A DNA stretch of 10,663 nucleotides from an uncultured Alphaproteobacteria bacterium (lineage in GTDB: Bacteria; Pseudomonadota; Alphaproteobacteria; Rs-D84), in the NCBI GenBank assembly GCA_944390185.1, contig CALXPA010000024.1, positions 1 through 10,663 on the forward strand, written 5' to 3'. The notes under the pieces are model-generated. The model did no database searches. It was not told where the DNA came from and was given only the letters and a program-made list of their open reading frames with translations. The position numbers were made by a program, and so were the translations under genes. Each line of letters starts with the position of its first letter. Position 1 is the first letter of the stretch. Below are positions 1 to 6,269 of the stretch, in pieces.

Positions 1-837
1 ACTGCGACAAATTGGTGCAACCCGCGCAAACCGTTCGCCATCCGGACGCGCCCGGTTGTCCATTGCCGCACTTTCCAATGTGCGCATGGATGTTGTGCCA
101 ACCGCAATTACACGCGACGCATTATTTATTATATCGGCCTGGGCCGGTGTGATACAGCACCATTCACTGTGCATTTTATGTTCGTTCAAGTTTTCTGTTT
201 TTACCGGCATCCATGTGCCCGCGCCGACATGCAATGTAATCTTTACAATTTTTGCGCCACGCCGTTCGATTTCATCCATCAATTCGGGTGTAAAGTGCAA
301 CCCTGCCGTCGGGGCCGCCATCGACCCCAGTGGGTCGGCGTACACCGTTTGATAGCGTTCGCGGTCTGCGGTTTCGGCGTCGCGCTTCATATACGGGGGC
401 AGCGGCATTTTGCCGACCACGTCCAAAACCGCAAATAAATTTTCGCAATTAAATTCCAGTTTCAACCCACTGTCATCGCCACGTTCCAGTACGCGCGCGG
501 TTGTACCGTCGGTCAACGTCAGAATTTCACCAACGGGGATTTTATTAAATTTCTTGCACAGTCCCCACCATACTCTATCATTTTCCGCCGTATGCAATGT
601 TATTTCGTGCATCGTACCGCGTGAATCCGTTGCATCAAAGCGCGCCGGAATCACACGCGAATTATTAAAAACGACCACATCGCCGGGTTGCAGATAATCC
701 ACGAAATCGCGGATATGTTTATCAGCCAATTCGCCCCCACGCACAACCAGCATGCGGGACGCATCACGTTGCTGCAGTGGGCGCGACGCGATTAATTCCG
801 GCGGTAATTCAAAGTCAAAATCAGATGTGTGCAACAT
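1..837 (-). CDS. queA: S-adenosylmethionine:tRNA ribosyltransferase-isomerase QueA (3' end cut off)
   Basis: QueA transfers and isomerises the ribosyl group of SAM onto 7-aminomethyl-7-deazaguanine at the tRNA wobble position, giving epoxyqueuosine in the cytoplasm. Read on the minus strand, the frame opens at ATG 835-837 (MLHTSDFDFELPPELIASRP) and runs without a stop for 279 codons to the window edge. The family is about 340-360 residues, so the C-terminal fifth is missing. Family landmarks are seen: the N-terminal DFxxELPxxLIA block, DVVVFNNSRVIPAR, and the signature SMAAPTAGLHFT, followed by the HVGAGTWMPV block. The start lies 11 bp after the era stop, so the two are probably co-transcribed. 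The ribosome-binding site is weak (AAGAAA only), which suits translation coupled to era. Identification is firm. Confidence 0.95.
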   Translation of the reverse strand, partial: MLHTSDFDFELPPELIASRPLQQRDASRMLVVRGGELADKHIRDFVDYLQPGDVVVFNNSRVIPARFDATDSRGTMHEITLHTAENDRVWWGLCKKFNKIPVGEILTLTDGTTARVLERGDDSGLKLEFNCENLFAVLDVVGKMPLPPYMKRDAETADRERYQTVYADPLGSMAAPTAGLHFTPELMDEIERRGAKIVKITLHVGAGTWMPVKTENLNEHKMHSEWCCITPAQADIINNASRVIAVGTTSMRTLESAAMDNRARPDGERFARVAPICRS

Positions 838-848
838 AATATTAATAA

Positions 849-1742
849 CTATTTCTTGAATTCCAGACCCTGGTCTGTGTAATTTTCGGCCGTGTCTTCC
901 CAATTCGGCTCGACCCGCACAAACAGGTGCAGACGTGCATTAACGCCCCACTGATTCTGGATATCACGACGTGCATCTGTGCCAATCTGTTTCAGTTGCG
1001 CACCACCACGCCCGACAACAATCTTTTTATGCGCGTCGTTCTGGACCGCGATTTTCTGATAGATGTCCAGTACCCCATCGTCGTCCACGTCCACATGTTC
1101 TGTTATAACGTTGATATGGTACGGCAATTCTTGGTGAATGTATTTATAAATCTTTTCCCGCGTTAATTCTGCCAGGTACAAGTTATCTGGAACATCTGTT
1201 GCATCATGCGCATCAAACAAGTATGGCCCCGCCGGCATAACGTCCGCCAGTGCGCGCAACATTTCATCCACACCATCGTTTTTCAACGCAGATATCATAA
1301 AAATCGCGCGCGGGTGTGCCAGTTCATTTATTTGCGCCGTCAACGGTAATAAATCCAGTTTAGATACTGCATCAACCTTGTTCAATGCGACAAACAGATT
1401 TTTATGGTTGGCAATTTTATCAATCAACGAACGAACCGTGTCTGTTATACCCTTGCGCGAATCAATCACCAGCAAAATCGCATCCGCATCAGACGTTGCA
1501 TCCATCGCCGCCCCAACCATGGCACGATCCAGCCGGCGCGATGGCCGAAATATTCCCGGCGTATCGACAAAAATCAACTGGCGATTATTTACCATCTTTA
1601 TCGCCCGCAGATTTGTGCGTGTGGTTTGCACCTTGTGCGATACGATTGACACCTTGCGCCCCATAATTTGATTTATCAGGGTGCTCTTGCCCGCGTTCGT
1701 CGGGCCCACAATTGCAATAAATCCAGAATAAGTATCAGTCAT
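849..1742 (-). CDS. era: GTPase Era
   Basis: Era is an essential GTPase that binds the 3' end of 16S rRNA and helps assemble the 30S subunit. The 297-residue product has G1 GPTNAGKS (13-20), a TTR G2 region (40-42), G3 DTPG (60-63), G4 NKVD (121-124), G5 SAL (151-153) and a C-terminal KH domain with VVGRGGAQLKQIG (242-254). The length is typical. The frame stays open upstream to a TTG at 1769, but that would add a Cys-rich leader absent from the family, so I chose ATG 1742. No Shine-Dalgarno is visible before that ATG. A -10-like TATTGT (1749-1754) with TTCACT (1771-1776) lies just upstream, so the message could be leaderless. In many proteobacteria era follows rnc. Here it follows an unrelated small membrane-protein gene and is followed by queA. 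Confidence 0.96.
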   Translation of the reverse strand: MTDTYSGFIAIVGPTNAGKSTLINQIMGRKVSIVSHKVQTTRTNLRAIKMVNNRQLIFVDTPGIFRPSRRLDRAMVGAAMDATSDADAILLVIDSRKGITDTVRSLIDKIANHKNLFVALNKVDAVSKLDLLPLTAQINELAHPRAIFMISALKNDGVDEMLRALADVMPAGPYLFDAHDATDVPDNLYLAELTREKIYKYIHQELPYHINVITEHVDVDDDGVLDIYQKIAVQNDAHKKIVVGRGGAQLKQIGTDARRDIQNQWGVNARLHLFVRVEPNWEDTAENYTDQGLEFKK

Positions 1743-1787
1743 GCCACAACAATAGCACACAAAAAGCAAAAGTGAACAAAAATGTTA

Positions 1788-1808
1788 TCCCGGGGGCAAT
1801 GCCTGGGC
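1788..1808 (-). terminator. possible terminator after the small membrane-protein gene
   Basis: On the minus strand, an interrupted stem (CCC..GGCATTGCC..GGG) is followed by several short T-runs. It lies between the stop of the 108-residue gene and era. The stem is imperfect and the T-tract broken, so this is weak. Confidence 0.25.
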
Positions 1809-1828
1809 GGTACCGCACAACAGTCAAA

Positions 1829-2155
1829 CTAATGCGCCGCCAGGTGCAATACAATGCTGACGATGAAAATCAGTGTAATCACCGCCAATATAATCCGCGA
1901 TGTACGATGACTGTGCGCACCATGACACTGGTCACAATCACAGTGACAATCCCGCAGCACCAAATACCACGACAGGCCCAGCATCAGACCAGAAAACACA
2001 AACAGCCATGGTTCTATCCAGTGCGGGATGTATTCTGAATGCGCAAATTCAGGCGCGACCAATCCGATTACAGATAATACAATTGGCAACACACAGCAAA
2101 ACAAGTGTGGCAGTAAACTGGCAATGATTCCGATTTTTATCGCTTTATTTTTCAT
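1829..2155 (-). CDS. small three-helix membrane protein with MerT-like architecture
   Basis: I do not recognise a named family with certainty. The 108-residue product has three hydrophobic segments (about 8-34, 49-68, 87-106). The first holds a Cys pair before a proline (LFCCVLPIVL, C20-C21). The second starts at an EP motif (EPWLF). A Cys/His-rich loop before helix three carries C70, C72, C74, C77, H71, H78, H81 and H83. Mercuric transporter MerT has the same order: a CC pair plus proline in helix 1, EP..LF at helix 2, and a Cys-bearing loop before helix 3. That makes metal-ion uptake or sensing plausible, but no merP, merR or merA is nearby. The start has a good GGGGG ribosome-binding site (2162-2166). 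No promoter is obvious in the repeat block upstream, so it may be read through from the tRNA-Arg(CCT) promoter. Confidence 0.7.
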   Translation of the reverse strand: MKNKAIKIGIIASLLPHLFCCVLPIVLSVIGLVAPEFAHSEYIPHWIEPWLFVFSGLMLGLSWYLVLRDCHCDCDQCHGAHSHRTSRIILAVITLIFIVSIVLHLAAH

Positions 2156-2167
2156 ATCTAAACCCCC

Positions 2168-2224
2168 GCTGCGGTTCGAGCCTTTGCCACAGGTTCGCTT
2201 CCTGTTGGCATCCCCAACAGGAAT
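2168..2224. repeat. 57-bp direct repeat, distal copy
   Basis: It is identical to 2285-2341 except at one position (g2180 versus a2297), with a fixed offset of 117 bp. It contains the perfect 10-bp palindrome TTCCTGTTGG-catcc-CCAACAGGAA (2199-2223). On the minus strand its first 19 bases (2206-2224) equal the last 19 bases of tRNA-Arg(CCT) including CCA. The near identity suggests a recent duplication or selection on the structure. The copy ends 3 bp before the GGGGG ribosome-binding site of the membrane-protein gene. Confidence 0.9.
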
Positions 2225-2284
2225 GCTGTGCCACCTGGCAAAATTGCACGGTCGTGCAACCGGCGTACTGCCGTCCGCCTTTTT
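2225..2284. other. 60-bp hairpin-rich core between the direct repeats
   Basis: There is no plausible reading frame. It is almost wholly made of short inverted repeats: TGCCA-cc-TGGCA (2229-2240), TTGCACG-gt-CGTGCAA (2244-2259) and CGGC-gtact-GCCG (2261-2273). An alternative pairing of GGCG (2262-2265) with CGCC (2276-2279) is followed by TTTTT (2280-2284), which resembles a plus-strand terminator. On the minus strand the second hairpin is followed by TTTT and could end tRNA-Arg transcripts. The function is unknown. Confidence 0.55.
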
Positions 2285-2341
2285 GCTGCGGTTCGAACCT
2301 TTGCCACAGGTTCGCTTCCTGTTGGCATCCCCAACAGGAAT
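2285..2341. repeat. 57-bp direct repeat, tRNA-proximal copy
   Basis: This second copy of the 57-bp unit overlaps the 3' end of tRNA-Arg(CCT): 2323-2341 belongs to the tRNA itself (T-stem 3' strand, acceptor 3' strand and CCA). The remaining 38 bp lie downstream of the tRNA. They include the decamer palindrome GGTTCGAACC (2290-2299), which looks like a T-arm sequence. Confidence 0.9.
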
Positions 2342-2350
2342 CGAACCTGT
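2306..2350. repeat. 20-bp inverted repeat formed by the tRNA 3' half and its flank
   Basis: Left arm 2306-2325 and right arm 2331-2350 pair over 20 positions with one mismatch (c2315/t2341) around the 5-base loop CATCC. The right arm is the T-arm and acceptor strand of tRNA-Arg(CCT). The left arm is the DNA just past CCA. Similarity continues beyond the arms into the anticodon-stem region with scattered mismatches. The distal repeat copy keeps only the inner 10 bp. Confidence 0.9.
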
Positions 2351-2398
2351 ATCAAGGGTTTAGGAAACCCCTATTCTATCCAGTTGAACTATGGGGAC
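2323..2398 (-). tRNA. tRNA-Arg (anticodon CCT)
   Basis: It folds as a 76-nt cloverleaf including encoded CCA. The acceptor is GTCCCCA with TGGGGAT (G1-U72 wobble). The D-stem is GTTC/GAAT. The anticodon stem is GGGGT/ACCCT with loop TTCCTAA (anticodon CCT, reading AGG). The variable loop has 4 nt. The T-arm is ACAGG-TTCGATT-CCTGT and the discriminator base is G. It is transcribed away from fabH from its own promoter. Its downstream flank is an inverted copy of its own 3' half, which could form a competing hairpin in the precursor. Confidence 0.95.
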
Positions 2399-2408
2399 AA
2401 CAGGTTGT

Positions 2409-2436
2409 ATTTTATTCACAGATTTTAATATTGCAA
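2409..2436 (-). promoter_or_regulatory. promoter of tRNA-Arg(CCT)
   Basis: Minus strand: -35 TTGCAA (2431-2436), 16-bp spacer, -10 TAAAAT (2409-2414), with initiation expected near 2402, about 4 nt before the mature 5' end. The -35 hexamer is palindromic and is also the -35 of the fabH promoter on the other strand. The tRNA-Arg(ACG) gene has the same TTGCAA-N16-TAAAAT layout. Confidence 0.6.
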
Positions 2437-2459
2437 GTTCTAATCGCGATATGTATAAT
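2431..2459 (+). promoter_or_regulatory. promoter of fabH-ihfA
   Basis: -35 TTGCAA (2431-2436), 17-bp spacer and consensus -10 TATAAT (2454-2459) put the transcript start near 2466, about 34 nt before the fabH ATG. The strong AGGAAGGGG ribosome-binding site (2481-2489) lies in this leader. Confidence 0.7.
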
Positions 2460-2499
2460 ACCCCACAGTCAAAAAATAACAGGAAGGGGATTAAAGCAT

Positions 2500-3438
2500 A
2501 TGGGAAACAGACTGATTGGTTATGGGTCATACCTGCCGGAACGTATCGTTAATAATTTCGACCTGGAAAAAATGGTTGATACATCGGACGAATGGATTGT
2601 GCAACGCACAGGCATGCGTGAACGGCACTTTGCGCGCGACGATGAAAGCGTGGTGGATATGGCAACAATCGCGGCGGCACGCGCCCTGGAAAACGCAGGC
2701 ATAACAATTAATGATATTGATATGGTAATCGTTGCAACAACCACACCAGAACTGGACTTTCCGTCCGTCGGGGTCCAGGTGCTGGGGCGACTGGGGGCGA
2801 CAAACAATGCGCCGGCGTTTGATGTGCGCGGGGCGTGTACGGGATATATATATGCGCTGCACTGTGCACGGGCATTTTTTACCGCCGGCATGCATCAACG
2901 CATAATGCTGATTGGGGCGGAAAAGATGTCGCGTTTTATCGACTGGTCTGACCGCAGTACGGCGGTATTGTTTGGCGACGGCGCAGGCGCGTTGATATTT
3001 GAACATTCTTCGTCCAGTTATTCTGGGATTATTGATACGGTCGTAATGTCTGATGGCGGGGAATTTGAAATGCTGCACGGGACACCAGATCACCATATAA
3101 TCATGAATGGCCCAGAAACATATAAAAAGGCCGTCAGTCTGATGCCCCAGGCCGCCAATTACATAATGGAACACGCCGGCATAACCGCAGATAATGTGGA
3201 TTGGATTGTCCCACACCAGGCGAATCTGCGCATCATTCAAAGCGGTGCCCAACGGCTGGGATTTCCGCTGGAAAAAATATTGGTCACGGTGGACAAACAT
3301 GCAAATACCAGTGGGGCGTCTGGGGTACTTGCATTATCGTACGCATTTGATAATAATATAATAAAACGCGGGCAACTGGTTCTGTATCCTGCATTTGGCA
3401 GTGGTCTGACATGGGGTGCCGCACTAATCAGGGTGTAA
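2500..3438 (+). CDS. fabH: 3-oxoacyl-ACP synthase III (FabH)
   Basis: FabH condenses acetyl-CoA with malonyl-ACP, the first elongation step of type II fatty-acid synthesis. The 312-residue protein has the thiolase fold and the full Cys-His-Asn triad: C113 in DVRGACTGYIY, H239 in VPHQAN, and N269 in HANTSGAS. FGDGAGA (158-164) and the C-terminal GSGLTWGAALIRV block are also intact. The open frame continues upstream across the tRNA to 2254. I chose ATG 2500 because MGNRLIGYGSYLPE matches the family N-terminus, the ribosome-binding site is strong, and a consensus promoter lies inside the longer reading. ihfA follows after 3 bp. The usual alphaproteobacterial partner plsX is not upstream; tRNA-Arg and the repeat block lie there instead. 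Confidence 0.97.
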   Translation: MGNRLIGYGSYLPERIVNNFDLEKMVDTSDEWIVQRTGMRERHFARDDESVVDMATIAAARALENAGITINDIDMVIVATTTPELDFPSVGVQVLGRLGATNNAPAFDVRGACTGYIYALHCARAFFTAGMHQRIMLIGAEKMSRFIDWSDRSTAVLFGDGAGALIFEHSSSSYSGIIDTVVMSDGGEFEMLHGTPDHHIIMNGPETYKKAVSLMPQAANYIMEHAGITADNVDWIVPHQANLRIIQSGAQRLGFPLEKILVTVDKHANTSGASGVLALSYAFDNNIIKRGQLVLYPAFGSGLTWGAALIRV

Positions 3439-3441
3439 GAA

Positions 3442-3729
3442 ATGGCAACAATTACCAGAAATGATTTTGCAAATCGCCTGCGCGAACGTTACGGATTAAC
3501 AACCGCCGATGCGTTCAAGTTGGTTGATATTATATTCGAAGAAATTCGCGAATCGCTGATTCATGGTGAAGAGGTTAAGTTCGCCGGATTCGGCAGTTTT
3601 AAAATCTTGGCAAAGCCCGAACGTATGGGACGCAACCCCAAAACAGGTGACGCGGCGGTTATAACCGCCCGGCGGGTGGCATCGTTTCGCCCCAGCAACG
3701 AATTCAGAAAACGCGTTGCAAAAAAATAA
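3442..3729 (+). CDS. ihfA: integration host factor subunit alpha
   Basis: IhfA pairs with IhfB to bind and sharply bend DNA in replication, recombination and transcription control. The 95-residue protein has the HU/IHF fold. The dimer helices are in the first 45 residues, followed by VKFAGFGSF, then the DNA-intercalating arm GRNPKTGDAAVITARRV, ending with ASFRPSNEFRKRV. The ITARRV and RNPKTG motifs match IhfA better than HU, which usually has IPA.K at that place. Length is normal. It starts 3 bp after the fabH stop, so the genes share a transcript. Two terminators follow. Pairing of fabH with ihfA is a common alphaproteobacterial arrangement. Confidence 0.92.
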   Translation: MATITRNDFANRLRERYGLTTADAFKLVDIIFEEIRESLIHGEEVKFAGFGSFKILAKPERMGRNPKTGDAAVITARRVASFRPSNEFRKRVAKK

Positions 3730-3734
3730 AAAAC

Positions 3735-3767
3735 AACAGGCACAATAACTGTGCCTGTTTTCTTATT
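3735..3767 (+). terminator. rho-independent terminator of fabH-ihfA
   Basis: A perfect 10-bp stem AACAGGCACA / TGTGCCTGTT (3735-3744 and 3750-3759) with loop ATAAC is followed by TTTCTTATTT. It starts 5 bp after the ihfA stop. Confidence 0.9.
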
Positions 3768-3776
3768 TAATAAAAA

Positions 3777-3805
3777 CAAAAAAACGGGGACATGCCCCGT
3801 TTTTA
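3777..3805 (-). terminator. rho-independent terminator of rlpA (probably bidirectional)
   Basis: A perfect 10-bp stem AAAAACGGGG / CCCCGTTTTT (3780-3789 and 3795-3804) surrounds a 5-base loop. A-rich and T-rich flanks on both sides let it serve rlpA on the minus strand and back up the ihfA terminator on the plus strand. It abuts the rlpA stop. Confidence 0.88.
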
Positions 3806-4723
3806 TTAAATACTGTCGGCATTTATCCAACGACCATTCTGCAACAGTCCTGGGGCCATGCCTTCGTTGCTGCGCAATGCATCAATAACACGACGCGCAT
3901 TCGCCGCATCCAGGTTCACAATACGAACCTTGTACAAATCACCTTCGTGAACGACGACCGCGTTACCGTACGCACGCATACGGGCCGCCAATGAATCCGC
4001 ACTGTCCTGGGCATAGAATGCCGCAATCTGGACACTGTAATCGCCAGTTGTTGTCGGCGCCACAGTTGCACCAGGGGCCTGGGTTGTTGTGATAACAGTT
4101 GTTTCAACCGTTTGTGCCGGCTGGGTCACAACGGGGGCCGCTGTTGCCGGTGTTGTTGCGCCAACCGTCGCATTCTTGACCGCAATTGATTCATCGGCCA
4201 AAACCTGGACCTGGACCTTGGTCTGGCCATTCATGCCAATTGCACGGGCCGCCGCTGGCGACAAATCCATAATACGCGTATTCACAAATGGTCCGCGATT
4301 GTTAACACGTACAACCACCGATTGCCCATTGTCCAGATTTGTTACGCGCGCAATTGTTGGCAATGGCAACGTCTTGCTGGTGGCGACCATCTGGCCCATG
4401 TCAAACACTTCGCCATTGCTGGTTTTGGTGCCGTTCAATTCCGCCGGAATTATGCCTGCCATACCAGTTTGATTATATGTCAAATCTTCGACAGGAATAT
4501 ACTGTACATCTTCGACCTTGTACGCACTGCCGACATAGTATTTTGGCGCCGGCGCCAACAAATACGCATTGTTCAATGACTGGGCATTATCCGTCGTAAT
4601 CAGTGTTTCTTCGCCAAATCCGTCGGCATTGTATCCGTTTACCGTGCTGGTGTCTGTCGTGCTGAGGTCCGTGCACCCCACCATTACAGTCGCCAAGACC
4701 GCCAATGATATTACTTTTTTCAT
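3806..4723 (-). CDS. rlpA: RlpA-like lipoprotein: DPBB domain, Thr/Ala-rich linker, SPOR domain
   Basis: RlpA proteins are outer-membrane lipoproteins that bind septal peptidoglycan, and some are lytic transglycosylases acting on glycan strands without stem peptides. The 305-residue product has a signal sequence with a lipobox-like MVGC (C17), a region of unknown fold (18-85), a double-psi beta-barrel (about 86-176), a Thr/Ala/Pro/Val linker (182-226) and a SPOR domain (227-300). DPBB motifs seen are GTKTSNGEVFDM, SKTLPLP, RVNNRGPF and the conserved Asp in RIMDLS (D153). The usual WYGxxFHG motif reads IIPAELNG here, so Asn97 stands where the catalytic His normally is. That suggests a binding rather than cutting role. 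A ribosome-binding site AAGGAG precedes ATG 4723. The gene has its own promoter downstream of murJ. Confidence 0.9.
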   Translation of the reverse strand: MKKVISLAVLATVMVGCTDLSTTDTSTVNGYNADGFGEETLITTDNAQSLNNAYLLAPAPKYYVGSAYKVEDVQYIPVEDLTYNQTGMAGIIPAELNGTKTSNGEVFDMGQMVATSKTLPLPTIARVTNLDNGQSVVVRVNNRGPFVNTRIMDLSPAAARAIGMNGQTKVQVQVLADESIAVKNATVGATTPATAAPVVTQPAQTVETTVITTTQAPGATVAPTTTGDYSVQIAAFYAQDSADSLAARMRAYGNAVVVHEGDLYKVRIVNLDAANARRVIDALRSNEGMAPGLLQNGRWINADSI

Positions 4724-4753
4724 TATGGGACTCCTTACATTCTTTATAAGAAG

Positions 4754-4782
4754 ATTTTATCACATATAAATCCCACTTTCAA
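4754..4782 (-). promoter_or_regulatory. promoter of rlpA
   Basis: Minus strand: -35 TTGAAA (4777-4782), 17-bp spacer, -10 TAAAAT (4754-4759). Initiation is expected near 4747, giving a leader of about 24 nt that contains AAGGAG. It lies in the 70-bp gap after murJ. Confidence 0.7.
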
Positions 4783-4793
4783 CTGTAATTTGA

Positions 4794-6254
4794 CTATATT
4801 TTCCGGTCAATCAGATACGCAATCGGCAGGTATATTATCCCATACACCCCAATCGCCACAAACAGCATAAATATATTCATTATCGGTACAAACCACAGTC
4901 CCGCCCCCATAATAATCGCCAGCGCAAAAAACGCCAAAATTGCCCGGCGCGTCCGTGGTTCTGTATGCACCAACGCACGACGACGACACGCGCGTCCCAA
5001 CAGATAGTTTTTCAAATACCCACTGGCCACGATGCCCACAGGAATCGCCAAATACCCAATGAATGGGAACGCCGCGACATATATTACCGCCGCCACCGCC
5101 AACGATATCATACTGGTCTTGACCGGGGTTCGGACATCCTGGGACGCGTATAGAGTCTTGCTGTAAATCTGGCTGATCATCATGGCAGGCAATACCAATA
5201 CCTGAATCATTATCGCAATCGCAACCGCGTGCGTAGATTCTGGGGTCCATGCGCCATATTCAAACAGGTAACGTATTATCGGTTCTGCCAATACAAACAG
5301 CCCAACAACACACGGCACAATAAACATCATTGATCGACGCATAGATGAATTTTGCTGGATATACACACTGCGCATATTATGTTCGGCCATCGCGTTCGAT
5401 ATCGATGACATCAGCACCGTCCCCACCGCCAATCCAATCAACGCAAACGGCAACTGGACCATGCGGTCAGAATAATACAACCATGATACCGCCCCGCTTT
5501 CAAAACTGGCAACCAGGGTGCCAACAATGATGGTTATTTGATAAAAGCCGTTGCCAACAATGCTGATTCCCAGGCGCTTGAACATACTTTTTATCCCAGG
5601 CGTCCAACGCGGCACAACCAGGCGCAGTCCAAAATGATGCCGCCGGATACGGTGCCACAATATCCCGAACTGGATAATCCCGGACAGCACAACAGTAAAT
5701 GCCATTATGTACAAAATTGTCGTCGGGGCAAAAAATGCCGCCAGCAACAGTGCACCTATCAACATTACGTTCAGCAATACCGGCATAAACGCAACCAGCA
5801 TAAACCGTGAAAACGCGTTCAAAATAGCCGACAAAAACGCCGATGCGCATATGAAAATCACATACCAGAACATTATGCGCGATATCACGACCGTCTGCTG
5901 CATCTTGCCCGGGTCATCTGCAAATCCAGGGGTCAAAATCCACACCACCAACGGCATGAAAATCTCGAACAAGATTGTTATGCCCAACAGCACAACCATC
6001 AACCAAGAAAATACATTCTTGGCAAAGTTTGCATCTTTCTTTTTATCCGTATACATCGGAATAAAAATCGACGACAGCGCCCCTTCGCCCAGTAAATCGC
6101 GAAACAGATTCGGTAACTTGAATGCCGCCAAGAATATGTCTGACAGCCGCCCTGCCCCGAATACGTGCGCAATCAATAAATCACGAAAAAAACCAAAGAC
6201 GCGGCTGACCCCCGTCATAACACCAACGCCGAAAATATGTTTGCCTAGATTCAT
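4794..6254 (-). CDS. murJ: lipid II flippase MurJ (MviN family)
   Basis: MurJ flips lipid II across the inner membrane for peptidoglycan synthesis. The 486-residue, multi-helix (about 14 TM) protein has the conserved residues at the same positions as E. coli MurJ: R18 and R24 in SRVFGFFRD, D39 in LSDIFLAAFKLPN, R52 and E57 in FRDLLGEGA. The WLYYSDRMVQLP block and a YASQDVRTPVK segment follow. I chose ATG 6254 because MNLGKHIFG aligns with the family start. A GTG at 6272 would add six residues, but it lacks a ribosome-binding site and the extension contains a consensus -10 (6262-6267). With that promoter the mRNA would begin almost at the ATG. rlpA follows on the same strand. Confidence 0.95.
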   Translation of the reverse strand: MNLGKHIFGVGVMTGVSRVFGFFRDLLIAHVFGAGRLSDIFLAAFKLPNLFRDLLGEGALSSIFIPMYTDKKKDANFAKNVFSWLMVVLLGITILFEIFMPLVVWILTPGFADDPGKMQQTVVISRIMFWYVIFICASAFLSAILNAFSRFMLVAFMPVLLNVMLIGALLLAAFFAPTTILYIMAFTVVLSGIIQFGILWHRIRRHHFGLRLVVPRWTPGIKSMFKRLGISIVGNGFYQITIIVGTLVASFESGAVSWLYYSDRMVQLPFALIGLAVGTVLMSSISNAMAEHNMRSVYIQQNSSMRRSMMFIVPCVVGLFVLAEPIIRYLFEYGAWTPESTHAVAIAIMIQVLVLPAMMISQIYSKTLYASQDVRTPVKTSMISLAVAAVIYVAAFPFIGYLAIPVGIVASGYLKNYLLGRACRRRALVHTEPRTRRAILAFFALAIIMGAGLWFVPIMNIFMLFVAIGVYGIIYLPIAYLIDRKI

Positions 6255-6269
6255 GGTTTCGATTATACT
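6241..6269 (+). promoter_or_regulatory. possible promoter of bamD
   Basis: -35-like TTGCCT (6241-6246), 17-bp spacer, -10 TATACT (6264-6269). It overlaps the murJ -10 on the other strand and the first murJ codons. An alternative -10, TAAAAT (6283-6288), has no convincing -35. Confidence 0.4.

Noticed and set aside
1743..1769. TTG start giving Era nine extra residues
   Set aside because: The extra residues are Cys/Val-rich and absent from the family, and no ribosome-binding site precedes them.
1829..2155. A mercury-resistance operon
   Set aside because: Only a MerT-like architecture is seen. No merR, merP or merA is nearby, so resistance is not supported.
2285..2325. A second, degenerate tRNA gene in the repeat block
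   Set aside because: T-arm-like pieces are present (GGTTCGAACC, ACAGGTTCG) but no D-arm, anticodon arm or acceptor pairing can be completed.
2168..2341. CRISPR array
   Set aside because: There are only two repeat units, with a 60-bp spacer that is itself palindromic. The repeat overlaps a tRNA and no cas gene is present.
2254..2499. 82-codon N-terminal extension of fabH
   Set aside because: It would read through the antisense of tRNA-Arg and across the fabH promoter, and the residues do not resemble FabH. ATG 2500 has a strong ribosome-binding site.
2527..3300. 257-codon open frame antisense to fabH
   Set aside because: It is the reverse strand of a conserved enzyme gene, with no start signals and an unnatural Arg/His/Cys-rich composition.
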